From OLB7 sp966250335 (GTDB lineage Bacteria > Bacteroidota > Ignavibacteria > OLB7): DNA of 64,000 nucleotides. How positions within the stretch are numbered: the stretch's first letter is position 1; each line of letters begins with the position of its first letter. Positions 53,183 to 62,710 of this stretch are shown one piece after another. The position numbers and the translations under genes are program-made. Location of the stretch: contig CBINGZ010000001.1 in assembly GCA_966250335.1 (NCBI GenBank), positions 186,001 to 250,000 of the forward strand, given 5' to 3'. Below the pieces are notes generated by a model. That model was not told the origin of the DNA. It saw only the letters and a program-made list of their open reading frames with translations, and ran no database searches.

Positions 53183-54232
53183 TCATGGGAAAAGATCGAT
53201 CTGCCCCTCCCGCGCGGGACGTCGGAAATGTTCGGTTGTGAGATTGAACTCGGACTGGTTGAGCCCCAGACGCCTCGCGGTCATCTTGAAGAGGGAAGAG
53301 ATCGTCTGCGCCCGCGCTCCCATCCCTTTCATCCGCGCTCCGAACTCCGAGAGATTCAGGCTGCCGTCCCGCATATCCTCGAGCGCATGTCTGACCTTCG
53401 CCGCCCGCGCCGGCTCTTCACGTTCCAGCCAGTCGAGAAAGATGGGACGAACCGCCATAGGGAGCCGAACCACGGTAAAGTAGGCGTGTCGAGCTCCCGC
53501 GTCGGAGACCGCCTGAAGTATCGAGGGGATCTCGCTGTCGGTAAGGCCCGGTATCAGCGGAGCGACCATCGCCCCCACCTGAACGCCGGCATCCGAGAGT
53601 TTCCGTATCGCCTGCAATCTCATCTCCGGCGTCGAGGTTCTCGGCTCCAGACGTCTGGCCAGATCTCTGTCGAGGGTGGTCACGGAGAGGAAGACAGCCG
53701 CGCAGTGGTAGCGCGCCAGCTCGGCAAGGAGATCGATATCCCGCGTCACGAGAGCGTTCTTGGTGACGATTCCTATGGGATTCCGGAACTCCAGCATCAC
53801 CTCCAGCACGCTTCGGGAAAGAGCGAACCGGCGCTCGGCGGGCTGGTAGGGGTCGGTCACCCCGCTCATCGAGACCACGGTGGGGGACCATGACCGCTTC
53901 ATCATCTCCGCACGCGCCAGCTTCGCGACATCCCTCTTGACCATGATCTTCGTTTCGAAGTCGATCCCGGCGTTGAACCCGAGATACTCATGAGTGGGGC
54001 GGGCATAGCAGTAGGCGCATCCATGCTCGCAGCCACGGTAGGGGTTCACCGAATGGGTGAAGGGGATATCGGGGCTTTTGTTCGTGGCGAACGCGCTCCG
54101 CGACGTGTCGTCCAGGAACTGAGTGCGGGGATCGGGTTCATCCGCCAGCGTCTCCCAGCCGTCGTCGAACTTCTCGCGCGAGGATGTCAGGAACCGGTTG
54201 CCGGTATCGAGCTGCGTTCCGCGTTTCGCCAT
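53183..54232 (-). CDS. PA0069-family radical SAM protein (spore photoproduct lyase-like)
   Basis: 350 residues from ATG 54232; ATG 54286 would add 18 residues that do not fit the family. The N-terminus MAKRGTQLDTGNRF and the segment HSVNPYRGCEHGCAYCYARP carry the cluster-binding Cys 68, 72 and 75 of radical SAM enzymes. MSGVTDPYQPAER and PLIPGLTDSEIP follow as in this family. It uses SAM and a 4Fe-4S cluster; the substrate is unknown, though relatives repair DNA photoproducts. Confidence 0.88.
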   Translation of the reverse strand: MAKRGTQLDTGNRFLTSSREKFDDGWETLADEPDPRTQFLDDTSRSAFATNKSPDIPFTHSVNPYRGCEHGCAYCYARPTHEYLGFNAGIDFETKIMVKRDVAKLARAEMMKRSWSPTVVSMSGVTDPYQPAERRFALSRSVLEVMLEFRNPIGIVTKNALVTRDIDLLAELARYHCAAVFLSVTTLDRDLARRLEPRTSTPEMRLQAIRKLSDAGVQVGAMVAPLIPGLTDSEIPSILQAVSDAGARHAYFTVVRLPMAVRPIFLDWLEREEPARAAKVRHALEDMRDGSLNLSEFGARMKGMGARAQTISSLFKMTARRLGLNQSEFNLTTEHFRRPAREGQIDLFP

Positions 54233-54393
54233 GTCTATACGTAGGGATTCCCTGTGTGGATTGGGTCGAAACGTTCCCGCCGACAATTACCGTAGGAGGG
54301 GCTTCTTCCGTTTCTTTATTTTCGTCGTTCGTTCCTGCCGCCTGATCACCGTACGACCTGTTCATCTCAGGGGGCACCAGATTCGTCAGAACC

Positions 54394-56223
54394 ATGATCC
54401 GCTACACTCTCACGCTCGACCGTCCATCGACTCATCTCTTCCATGTTTCCATCGACCTTGAAACGGGGGGGGAGGAGTTCATCGATCTGGAGTTCCCCGC
54501 CTGGTCTCCCGGCCGGTATTTCATCTACGATTTCGCCCGCAACGTTCAGAATCTCGGCGCCTTGTCGGCCGACGGATCGGCGCTCCCCTTCGAGAAAATC
54601 AGAAAGGGAACGTGGAGAATCGATTGCCGCGGCGCCGATGCGGTCCGTCTGGAGTACCGGATGTACGGCGACACCCTGGGAGGCACGTTCTCCCAGCTCG
54701 ACGACCGTCACGCGGCGATCAACGGCTCCTCGGTGTTCGGATATATCGTGGGACGAATCCCGGAGCCGATCGAACTCGAGATAGCCGCCCCTTCCGACTG
54801 GAAGATCTACACCTCCCTCCGGAAACGCCGCAGGAACGGACGAACCCTCTACGCGGCCGAGAACTACGACCTCCTGATCGATTCTCCGATCGAGATCGGG
54901 AACCCGATCGCCCGCAAGTTCATCCTGGACGGCATCACCTATCACGTCGTGGTCGATATCGCGTCAGGCTCCGGCGCGGAGAAGAGCGCCGAGACGATGA
55001 AACGGATCGACAGGTTCACGGCCGACACGGAGAAGACGGTGGCCGCCTATACGGCGACGTTCGGCAGACCGGAGTTCGATGCCTACTACTTCCTCGTCAA
55101 TATAGACCCGTACGCCCCGAATGGTGACGGCATGGAACATCTTGCCTCGACCCGGCTGGTGATCAACGGGTTCATCACCGATGACGATCACTACAATGAT
55201 CTTGTCGGGGTGATGTCGCACGAGTTCTTCCATATCTGGAACGTCAAGCGGATGAGACCGGCCGAGCTCGGTCCGTTCGAGTATGACCGGGAGAGCCACA
55301 CCACGCTCCTCTGGTTCGCCGAGGGGTTCACCCAGTACTACGGCCATCTGATGGCGCGCAGGGGAGGGGCCTGGGACGATCGCCATTTCTACAAAACACT
55401 CGCCGGCGAGATCAACATGGTCGACAGATCGCCGGGCCGGGCCCACAGAAATCTGCGGGAATCGAGCTTCGACACCTGGCATATGGGAAGCGCCAGAAAT
55501 CCGGCGGCGGGAGGAAGCAACTACCGGAACACCTACGTCAACTACTATCATAAGGGAGCCGTCGCCGCTCTAGCTCTCGATATGGAGATACGGCGTCTGA
55601 CAGGTGATCGCAAGTCTCTCGACGATCTTATGATCCGGCTCTACGAAACCAGCTACGCCGACACCGGGATCGGCGACTACTTCCTGCGCGGCCGGGGATA
55701 TACCGAACACGATATCTACGATGCCGTGGAAGCGGTGGCCGGTCCGGAGGCGCTGGCGTTTCTGAGAAGGATGGTGGAGACGACCGATGAGATCGATTAC
55801 GAGGGGGCGCTGAGCCATGTCGGCCTGAAGCTTCAGCGGGGGAGAGAAGCACGCAAGGAGGAGAAGCCGCTTCCTCCCTTCACCGGAATCATCGTTGCCG
55901 ACCCGAAGTCGCGCGGCACGCGTGAGCTGATCAGCGTCGCGAACGTGCTGGCGGGCTCACCGGCCGAGGCCGCGGGCCTGAGCGTCGGCGACGTGCTGCT
56001 GGCCCTTGACGGTGACAGGGTCGACGGCAGGACATGGGAGCAGGTGATGGAAACCAGACGCTCGGGAGAGACGATCGAGATCACCCTCTTCCGCGGCCCC
56101 CGTCTCCTCACTCTCCGGATGAAGACCGATGAGAGGGATACCCGTCCCTTCCGGATCGAAACCGACAAGAACGCCGTGACCGCACGGAAACGTTCGTTGA
56201 AACGGTGGCTGTCGGGGAAATAA
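54394..56223 (+). CDS. M61-family (glycyl) aminopeptidase with PDZ domain
   Basis: 609 residues without a signal peptide, so cytoplasmic. The N-terminal beta domain (WSPGRYFIYDFARNVQN) is followed by the M61 catalytic domain with HEFFHIWNVKR (His 276, Glu 277, His 280) and WFAEGFTQYYG (Glu 310). A C-terminal PDZ domain (about 490-590, VANVLAGSPAEAAGLSVGDV) completes the family architecture. It probably trims peptides with an N-terminal glycine or alanine. Confidence 0.92.
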   Translation: MIRYTLTLDRPSTHLFHVSIDLETGGEEFIDLEFPAWSPGRYFIYDFARNVQNLGALSADGSALPFEKIRKGTWRIDCRGADAVRLEYRMYGDTLGGTFSQLDDRHAAINGSSVFGYIVGRIPEPIELEIAAPSDWKIYTSLRKRRRNGRTLYAAENYDLLIDSPIEIGNPIARKFILDGITYHVVVDIASGSGAEKSAETMKRIDRFTADTEKTVAAYTATFGRPEFDAYYFLVNIDPYAPNGDGMEHLASTRLVINGFITDDDHYNDLVGVMSHEFFHIWNVKRMRPAELGPFEYDRESHTTLLWFAEGFTQYYGHLMARRGGAWDDRHFYKTLAGEINMVDRSPGRAHRNLRESSFDTWHMGSARNPAAGGSNYRNTYVNYYHKGAVAALALDMEIRRLTGDRKSLDDLMIRLYETSYADTGIGDYFLRGRGYTEHDIYDAVEAVAGPEALAFLRRMVETTDEIDYEGALSHVGLKLQRGREARKEEKPLPPFTGIIVADPKSRGTRELISVANVLAGSPAEAAGLSVGDVLLALDGDRVDGRTWEQVMETRRSGETIEITLFRGPRLLTLRMKTDERDTRPFRIETDKNAVTARKRSLKRWLSGK

Positions 56224-56367
56224 TCTCCCCGACATTTACATTTCAACACCAACAAGAAGTACCGGCGGCACCTCGCGATTACGTATTTTAGTCGTTTCCA
56301 TTCGTTTGCATCCGTCCCTGGGCGGAGAACCGACCCGGGAGAACTCTACAAGATACAGGTCCCCGCC

Positions 56368-57912
56368 GTGACTCACTCAGAGCGTATTCTGATCCTCGAC
56401 TACGGATCGCAGTACACGCAGTTGATCGCTCGGAAGGTCCGTGAATGCGGAGTATACGCCGAGATCCACCCCTTCAATTTTCCCCTGGAAAAGATTATCG
56501 AGATGGCGCCGATCGGGATTATCCTGTCGGGAGGGCCGTCATCGGTCTATGAGGAAGGGGCGCCGCACTCCGATCCCGGAATCTTCAAGCTCGACAGCCC
56601 CGTACTCGGCATCTGCTACGGCCTTCAGCTGATGGCCGAACAACTGGGAGGAAGCGTCGACTCCTCAGCCAAACGCGAGTTCGGTCGAGCGGAGCTGAAG
56701 GTCGATGATCCTTCCAACGAACTGCTGAACGGGCTCCCCGAACATATGCAGGTCTGGATGAGCCACGGCGATTCGCTGACCGCCCTTCCCGAAGGGTTCG
56801 AGGTCGTGGCCCACACCGATAACGCGCCGATCTGCGTGATCGCCAGCCCGGAACGCCGCATCTTCGGTGTCCAGTTCCACCCGGAAGTCCATCACACCCC
56901 GCACGGCATCGATCTCCTCCGAAACTTCGTCTTCAATATCTGCAAGGCGACCGGCGGATGGAACGCCGCGGCCTTCATCGAGGAGGCGAAACGGGAGATC
57001 CGGGAGAAGGTGGGTGAGGGAAAAGTGATCTGCGCCCTCTCCGGAGGAGTCGATTCAAGCGTCCTGGCTGTCCTTCTTCATGAGGCGATCGGCGACCAGG
57101 TTCTCTGTATTCATATCGACAACGGTCTGATGCGGGCCGGTGAATCGCAGGAGGTCGTCAGGATCTTCCGTGAGCAGTACAACATCCCCCTCGACTTCGT
57201 CGACGCCAGCAATCTTTTTCTCGAACGCCTTTCGGGTGTAACAGATCCGGAAAAGAAACGAAAGATCATCGGCGCGACCTTTATCGAGGTATTCGAGGAG
57301 GAAGCGAAGAAATTTTCCGATGCGGCATGGCTGGCTCAGGGAACCCTCTATCCCGACGTTATCGAGTCGGTCTCCTTCAAGGGACCGTCGGTGACGATCA
57401 AGTCGCATCACAATGTCGGAGGACTCCCGGAGCGGATGAACCTGAAGCTTCTTGAACCGTTGCGTGAGCTTTTCAAGGATGAAGTCCGCGCCGTCGGCCG
57501 TGAGCTCGGGTTACCTGCCGCACTGCTGGAGCGCCATCCGTTCCCCGGTCCCGGCCTGGCCGTTCGAGTGCTGGGTGAAGTGACCCGCGAACGTTGCGAT
57601 GTTCTCCGCCGCGCCGATACCATTTTCCTGGAGGAGCTGCATCGCGCCGGACAGTACAATCTCATCTGGCAGGCCTTCTGCGTCCTGCTTCCGATCTCCT
57701 CGGTCGGAGTGATGGGGGATGTCCGGACCTACGAGAACGTCTGCGCTCTCCGCGCGGTAACCAGCACCGACGGAATGACGGCCGACTGGGCCCATGTTCC
57801 GTACCAGGTTCTGGGAACGGTTTCCAGCCGCATCATCAATGAGGTCAGGGGCATCAATCGTGTCGTGTACGATGTCAGCTCCAAACCGCCGGCAACCATT
57901 GAATGGGAGTAA
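56368..57912 (+). CDS. guaA: GMP synthase (glutamine-hydrolysing)
   Basis: 514 residues from GTG 56368. The class I glutaminase domain has Cys 83 (GICYGLQL), His 171 and Glu 173 (VQFHPEVHH). The ATP-pyrophosphatase loop LSGGVDSSV follows, and the C-terminal dimerisation domain ends in the conserved PPATIEWE. It converts XMP to GMP. It lies 48 bp before pepA and may be co-transcribed with it. Confidence 0.97.
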   Translation: MTHSERILILDYGSQYTQLIARKVRECGVYAEIHPFNFPLEKIIEMAPIGIILSGGPSSVYEEGAPHSDPGIFKLDSPVLGICYGLQLMAEQLGGSVDSSAKREFGRAELKVDDPSNELLNGLPEHMQVWMSHGDSLTALPEGFEVVAHTDNAPICVIASPERRIFGVQFHPEVHHTPHGIDLLRNFVFNICKATGGWNAAAFIEEAKREIREKVGEGKVICALSGGVDSSVLAVLLHEAIGDQVLCIHIDNGLMRAGESQEVVRIFREQYNIPLDFVDASNLFLERLSGVTDPEKKRKIIGATFIEVFEEEAKKFSDAAWLAQGTLYPDVIESVSFKGPSVTIKSHHNVGGLPERMNLKLLEPLRELFKDEVRAVGRELGLPAALLERHPFPGPGLAVRVLGEVTRERCDVLRRADTIFLEELHRAGQYNLIWQAFCVLLPISSVGVMGDVRTYENVCALRAVTSTDGMTADWAHVPYQVLGTVSSRIINEVRGINRVVYDVSSKPPATIEWE

Positions 57913-57960
57913 GCCGGACCATCCATCATACCTTTCTCTTCACCGCATTATCACACCTCT

Positions 57961-59457
57961 ATGGACCTGTCAGTTCTCAAGCTGAACCTCGAAAAGATCA
58001 ACGCCGACGCGGTGGCAATCTTCGTCCCACAGGATAGGAAATCCTTCTGGGAGGATCAGCCGGAGCTGGCATCGCTCCGCGAGGTAACTTCTCTTCTCTT
58101 CGGAACCGCCGATTTCGGCGGCGCGCGCGACACCGGTAACGTGGTCTACACCGGCTGGAAGAACCTTCCACGCCTCATTCTCGTCGGAATCGGCGAGTCG
58201 GCCAAGGTTTCTCCGGAGTTTCTGCGGCGTGCCGCGGCCGGCGCCGTTCAGAAGGCGACCTCGCTGAAGTGCAGACATCTCGCCGTCGTCTTCCCGGCCG
58301 GCCTGCTCGCCGATACGGTGGAGGCGGCTCAGGCGGTCGCCGAAGGGGCGAAGCTCGGCGGATATTCCTACGATCACTATTTCACCGAGAAGTTCGCTTC
58401 CTCTCCGGCGGTCTATGTCGAGAAGACGACGGTGCTCGTGGGAGGGGAGGCCGATATTAAAGAGGTGAAGAAGGGGGTGGAGATAGGTGATGCGATCGCC
58501 AACGGCGTCATCCTTGCCCGCGACCTCGTCAACGAGCCCTCCAACGATCTCTATCCGGAAGCCCTTGCCGCTCGCGCGCAGAATCTGTCCCAGCACGGCG
58601 TGAAAGTCACGACGCTGAGCAAGCAGCAGATCACCAAGCTCGGCATGGGTGGCCTGCTGGCGGTGAACCAGGGGAGTGTTCGTCCCCCGAGCTTCATCAT
58701 CATGGAGTACATGAAAGGGAAGAAGGGAGTCGCCCCGATCGTCTTCGTCGGCAAGGGAATCACCTTCGACACCGGCGGCATCTCGATCAAGCCGGCTGCA
58801 GGGATGGGAGAGATGAAAACCGACATGGGTGGAGCAGCTGCCGTGATCGGCGCCCTCCGCGCCATTGCCGAGTTGAAGCTTCCCGTGAACGTCGTCGGTC
58901 TGGTTCCGACTACCGAGAACATGCCTTCCGGAAGCGCCTACAAGCCGGGCGACGTCATCCGATTCATGAACGGCAAGACGGCCGAGATCGACAACACCGA
59001 TGCTGAAGGAAGACTGATCCTGGCCGACGCTCTTACCTATGCCGACCGCTACAAGCCGCAGGCCGTCGTCGACCTGGCGACCCTGACCGGCGCCTGCGTG
59101 ATCGCGCTCGGCAGCGTCGCCTCCGGTCTCATGGGGAACACACCCGCGTTCAACGCCCGGATCCGTGAAGCAGGGGAGAGGACCTACGACCGTGTCGTGG
59201 AACTTCCGATCTGGGAGGAGTACGAGGAACAGATCAAGAGCGACATCGCCGACGTCAAGAACGCCGGTGGCCGTGCTGCCGGCACCATCACCGCGGCCCT
59301 CTTCCTGCAGCACTTCATCGGTGATTATCCCTGGGCCCATCTCGACATCGCAGGAACCGCCTCTCTCCCCAAGGGATCGGGCTATCTTCCGAAGGGAGGA
59401 TCAGGCGCCGGCGTTCGCCTCCTTGTCGACATGGTCCGCAACTGGCAGCCGCTCTAA
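57961..59457 (+). CDS. pepA: Leucyl aminopeptidase (M17)
   Basis: 498 residues. The two-metal catalytic domain has VGKGITFDTGGISIKP, the signature NTDAEGRLILADAL and the metal and bicarbonate residues around KTDMGGAAAV. The N-terminal domain is the variable M17 type. It is a hexameric cytoplasmic peptidase; some PepA proteins also bind DNA, which is of interest because a candidate replication origin follows. A terminator lies 48 bp after the stop. Confidence 0.95.
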   Translation: MDLSVLKLNLEKINADAVAIFVPQDRKSFWEDQPELASLREVTSLLFGTADFGGARDTGNVVYTGWKNLPRLILVGIGESAKVSPEFLRRAAAGAVQKATSLKCRHLAVVFPAGLLADTVEAAQAVAEGAKLGGYSYDHYFTEKFASSPAVYVEKTTVLVGGEADIKEVKKGVEIGDAIANGVILARDLVNEPSNDLYPEALAARAQNLSQHGVKVTTLSKQQITKLGMGGLLAVNQGSVRPPSFIIMEYMKGKKGVAPIVFVGKGITFDTGGISIKPAAGMGEMKTDMGGAAAVIGALRAIAELKLPVNVVGLVPTTENMPSGSAYKPGDVIRFMNGKTAEIDNTDAEGRLILADALTYADRYKPQAVVDLATLTGACVIALGSVASGLMGNTPAFNARIREAGERTYDRVVELPIWEEYEEQIKSDIADVKNAGGRAAGTITAALFLQHFIGDYPWAHLDIAGTASLPKGSGYLPKGGSGAGVRLLVDMVRNWQPL

Positions 59458-59505
59458 CGCCTTTCACTGAAAGAGTTCGACACTACCCGCCCCCCATTCT
59501 CATCG

Positions 59506-59541
59506 ACGGCATCGTTCCCATAAAGGACGATGCCGTTTTTC
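59506..59541 (+). terminator. Intrinsic terminator of pepA
   Basis: A perfect 10-bp stem (ACGGCATCGT/ACGATGCCGT) with an 11-base loop is followed by TTTTC. Confidence 0.85.
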
Positions 59542-59558
59542 TTTGCGCGGAGGAGAAC

Positions 59559-60000
59559 TTTTCCACTCCCTTCACGTGTTTCTTCTTCAGGAAGATGTTC
59601 CACATTCCTTCCACATCCGGTTCCAGGTTGACCTTCCCGGAAGCACCATTCTCCTTCCGCGATATGGTCACCTGAAACCGGCGTTTTTCCTGAATTTTAC
59701 ACCAGCGTTATCCACATCCTTTTCCACATATTCAGATACATACGCTGAAAAACTGCTGGAATACGTGTGGTTATCTCCACCCTCCCCGACTTGCTCTCTG
59801 GAGCTATCCACACTCCTATGGAAAACTCTGAGGTTTTCCACTTTTTATCCCGAGAGAGCTTCGTCGAAAAAAGGCCGAATTCTCTCTAAAAGCCGCCCTT
59901 CTTTCCACATTCGCGCCAATTTTCCACTGATCCACATTCTCATCATAACCATTATAATATTGTTTTATAGGCAGCAGATAATAAGAAGAGTTTGAAGAGA
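59559..60000 (+). other. oriC: Candidate chromosomal replication origin (oriC): DnaA-box cluster and AT-rich unwinding element
   Basis: The plus strand holds at least nine 9-mers matching TTWTNCACA with at most one mismatch. Exact matches are TTATCCACA (59708-59716) and TTTTCCACA (59720-59728). One-off boxes start at 59559, 59596, 59804, 59834, 59901, 59920 and 59928. All have the same orientation. From 59937 to 60000 the sequence is strongly AT-rich (TTATAATATTGTTTTATAG), a plausible unwinding element, in a genome that is otherwise GC-rich. The region is noncoding, lies after a terminator and is near mnmE. dnaA is not in the window. Confidence 0.75.
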
Positions 60001-60013
60001 AGAACAACGGATG

Positions 60014-60070
60014 GTTCTGTCAGGTCTTCAAGACATAGTGTTTATCGCTATAGAGATTTTCTGACAGAAC
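60014..60070 (+). promoter_or_regulatory. Inverted repeat in the leader of hsp20
   Basis: GTTCTGTCAG (60014-60023) and CTGACAGAAC (60061-60070) are perfect 10-bp arms, with a smaller palindrome GTCTTCAAGAC (60024-60034) inside. It is not a CIRCE element. It may be an operator for a heat-shock repressor or an RNA structure controlling hsp20 translation. Confidence 0.5.
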
Positions 60071-60148
60071 GACATGGATTCAGACAAAAAGAGTAATGGC
60101 ACACTCCTTGTAGAGATCTTCTACTCACAACACACAGGAGAAGATTCT

Positions 60149-60586
60149 ATGACAGGCCAGTTTGATCTGCTGAGAGAGATTGAAGATTTTGCGAACAGAT
60201 TCAAGGGGTATATGAAGGACGTGGATCCGTCCGGCAAGGAGCAGAAGGGAGACTCCTCCCCGGTTCGCATCCCTATCTCGATCTACCGCGACGCTCAGAC
60301 ACTCTACGTCGAGCTTGAGATACCGGGGGTGCGCAAGGAGGATGTGGAAATCAATATAGTCGGTGATGCTCTTGAGGTGTCAGGGAGGAAGGAGGCCCGC
60401 AACGGCTATTCCGTTCTGGCCCAGGAACGCTGGTTCGGCGCCTTCCGGCGTCAGGTCCGTATTCCGGAGAGCAGGGCGTTCGATCTGAGCAGGGCTGCCG
60501 CATCGTTCGAGAACGGCCTCCTCAAGATCGCTGTTCCGCGTATCGAGGCTCAGGAATCGCCGCGCGTTTCCGTTCCGATCCAGTAG
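60149..60586 (+). CDS. Small heat-shock protein (Hsp20/alpha-crystallin)
   Basis: 145 residues from ATG 60149, chosen because AGGAGA lies upstream and the length matches the family; ATG 60074 would add 25 residues. The alpha-crystallin domain has ISIYRDAQTLYVELEIPGVR, EDVEINIVGDALEVSG, FENGLLKIAVPR (the conserved GxLxI-type motif) and a C-terminal VSVPIQ resembling the I-x-I anchor. It holds unfolded proteins for DnaK, whose gene follows after 106 bp. Confidence 0.93.
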   Translation: MTGQFDLLREIEDFANRFKGYMKDVDPSGKEQKGDSSPVRIPISIYRDAQTLYVELEIPGVRKEDVEINIVGDALEVSGRKEARNGYSVLAQERWFGAFRRQVRIPESRAFDLSRAAASFENGLLKIAVPRIEAQESPRVSVPIQ

Positions 60587-60692
60587 CGGCACCAAGTCGG
60601 CATCATCGTCTGTTTATCGAGCAGACCTAACCATACCATACAGATACATGACCCGGGTTGTCCCCCGGGAAGTTTTCAAGGAGAGCTAGACA

Positions 60693-62591
60693 ATGGGTAA
60701 GATCATAGGTATCGACCTTGGCACCACCAACTCGGTGGTATCCGTCATGGAGGGATCCTCCCCGACGGTTATCCCGAACAGCGAGGGAGCACGTACAACT
60801 CCCTCCGTCGTCGCCTTCACGAAGTCGGGCGACCGTCTGGTGGGGCAGGCCGCGAAGCGCCAGGCCGTCACAAATCCGAAGAACACCATCTATTCGATCA
60901 AGCGGTTCATGGGGCGTACCGAGGCTGAGGTGCGTGAAGAGGAGAAGATGGTTCCGTATGAGGTCGTCGCCGGCGACGACGGCACCGTCAGGATCAAGAT
61001 CGATGACCGTATGTATTCTCCGCCGGAGATCTCGGCCATGATCCTTCAGAAGATGAAGCAGACGGCCGAGGATTATCTGGGCCAGAAGGTAACGGAGGCG
61101 GTGATCACCGTCCCGGCCTACTTCAACGATTCCCAGCGTCAGGCCACGAAGGACGCCGGCGAGATCGCGGGCCTTGCCGTCCGCCGTATCATCAACGAGC
61201 CGACCGCGGCCGCCCTTGCCTACGGTCTCGACAAGAAGGGACAGAGCGCCAAGATCGCGGTCTACGATCTCGGCGGCGGCACATTCGATATCTCCGTCCT
61301 GGAACTCGGTGACGGCGTGTTTGAAGTGAAGTCCACCAACGGCGACGGCCACCTGGGAGGGGACGATTTCGATCAGCGCCTGGTGATCTTCCTGGCCGAA
61401 GAGTTCAAGAAGCAGGAGGGGATCGATCTCAGGAACGATCCGATGGCTCTCCAGCGTTTGAAGGAGGCCGCCGAGAAGGCGAAGATCGAGCTCTCGCAGA
61501 TGCTGCAGACCGACGTCAACCTTCCCTTCATCACGGCGACGGCCGAGGGACCGAAGCACCTGAACATCAACGTCACGCGGGCAAAGTTCGAGCAGCTCTG
61601 CGAGGATCTTTTCAAGAGGACCCTTGCTCCGGTGCAGAACGCCCTCAAAGACGCGGGACAGAGCCCTGCTCAGATCGACGAGGTGATTCTGGTGGGCGGT
61701 TCCACCCGTATTCCGAAGATTCAGCAGATGGTTCGCGAGTTCTTCGGGAAGGAGCCGAACAAGAGCGTCAACCCGGACGAGGTCGTTGCAATCGGCGCGG
61801 CTATCCAGGGCGCCGTGCTGATGGGAGACGTGACCGACGTGCTTCTGCTCGACGTCACGCCGCTCACCCTTGGCATCGAGACCCAGGGAGGCGTCATGAC
61901 GCCGATGATCCAGTCCAACACGACCATCCCGACGAAGAAGACGGAGATCTTCTCGACGGCTGCCGACAGCCAGCCTTCGGTGGAAATCCACATTCTGCAG
62001 GGTGAGCGTCCGATGGCCGGGGACAACAAATCGCTCGGCAAGTTCCATCTGGACGGCATCCCGCCGGCGCCGCGCGGAGTGCCGCAGATCGAGGTCACCT
62101 TCGATCTCGACGCCAACGGCATCCTGAACGTTTCCGCGAAGGACAAGGCGACCAACAAGGAACAGTCGATCCGTATCACGTCGTCGAGCGGTCTCTCGAA
62201 GGATGACATCGAGCGAATGAAGCGTGAGGCGCAGGAGAACGCCGCCGGCGACCGGAAGAGGAAGGAAGAGGTCGAACTGCGCAACCAGGCCGATCATACC
62301 GTCTTCTCCACCCGCAAGCAGCTCGAGGAGCTCGGTGACCGTCTCCCGGCCGAAGGGAAGTCGAAGATCCAGGGGAGCCTGGAGAAGCTGGAAACGGCCC
62401 TCAAGGGAGACTCGATCGACGCGATCAGGACCGCCAAGGATGAGCTCGACCGCACCTGGAGCGAAGTATCATCGCAGATGTACTCGCAGGGTTCGACGGG
62501 CGAGGCTCAGCCGCAGGGAGATGGAGCAGGTCAGAAGGGTGGTTCCAACGTGGAAGACGCCGATTACACGATCGTCGAAGACGAGAAGTAA
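60693..62591 (+). CDS. dnaK: Molecular chaperone DnaK (Hsp70)
   Basis: 632 residues with AAGGAGAG upstream. Hsp70 signatures are IGIDLGTTNSVVSVMEG, VYDLGGGTFDISVLELGDG and VILVGGSTRIPKIQQMV. The substrate-binding domain has NTTIPTKKTEIFSTA, and the C-terminus is acidic, ending in DADYTIVEDEK-like sequence. It refolds proteins with DnaJ and GrpE, which are not adjacent. It may share a stress-induced transcript with hsp20 upstream. A UUCG-loop terminator ends the unit. Confidence 0.98.
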   Translation: MGKIIGIDLGTTNSVVSVMEGSSPTVIPNSEGARTTPSVVAFTKSGDRLVGQAAKRQAVTNPKNTIYSIKRFMGRTEAEVREEEKMVPYEVVAGDDGTVRIKIDDRMYSPPEISAMILQKMKQTAEDYLGQKVTEAVITVPAYFNDSQRQATKDAGEIAGLAVRRIINEPTAAALAYGLDKKGQSAKIAVYDLGGGTFDISVLELGDGVFEVKSTNGDGHLGGDDFDQRLVIFLAEEFKKQEGIDLRNDPMALQRLKEAAEKAKIELSQMLQTDVNLPFITATAEGPKHLNINVTRAKFEQLCEDLFKRTLAPVQNALKDAGQSPAQIDEVILVGGSTRIPKIQQMVREFFGKEPNKSVNPDEVVAIGAAIQGAVLMGDVTDVLLLDVTPLTLGIETQGGVMTPMIQSNTTIPTKKTEIFSTAADSQPSVEIHILQGERPMAGDNKSLGKFHLDGIPPAPRGVPQIEVTFDLDANGILNVSAKDKATNKEQSIRITSSSGLSKDDIERMKREAQENAAGDRKRKEEVELRNQADHTVFSTRKQLEELGDRLPAEGKSKIQGSLEKLETALKGDSIDAIRTAKDELDRTWSEVSSQMYSQGSTGEAQPQGDGAGQKGGSNVEDADYTIVEDEK

Positions 62592-62670
62592 GATATCGGG
62601 TTATGGTAGGGAAACGGAAAGCATGAGCATGTAGAGAGAGTGATTGAGAGACATCGAGAGAGGATGCGAG

Positions 62671-62694
62671 AAAGGCGGACTTCGGTCCGCCTTT
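62671..62694 (+). terminator. Intrinsic terminator of dnaK
   Basis: A perfect 10-bp stem (AAAGGCGGAC/GTCCGCCTTT) is closed by the stable loop TTCG and followed by CTTGTG. Confidence 0.85.
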
Positions 62695-62710
62695 CTTGTG
62701 TTAACAGCGC

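Noticed and set aside
56224..56367. Purine riboswitch in front of guaA
   Set aside because: The leader lacks the conserved three-way junction sequences and has no terminator or sequestering stem that I can see.
59543..59995. 150-codon frame through the DnaA-box region
   Set aside because: Its content is dictated by repeated TTCCAC boxes and AT-rich DNA; it has no ribosome-binding site or domain.
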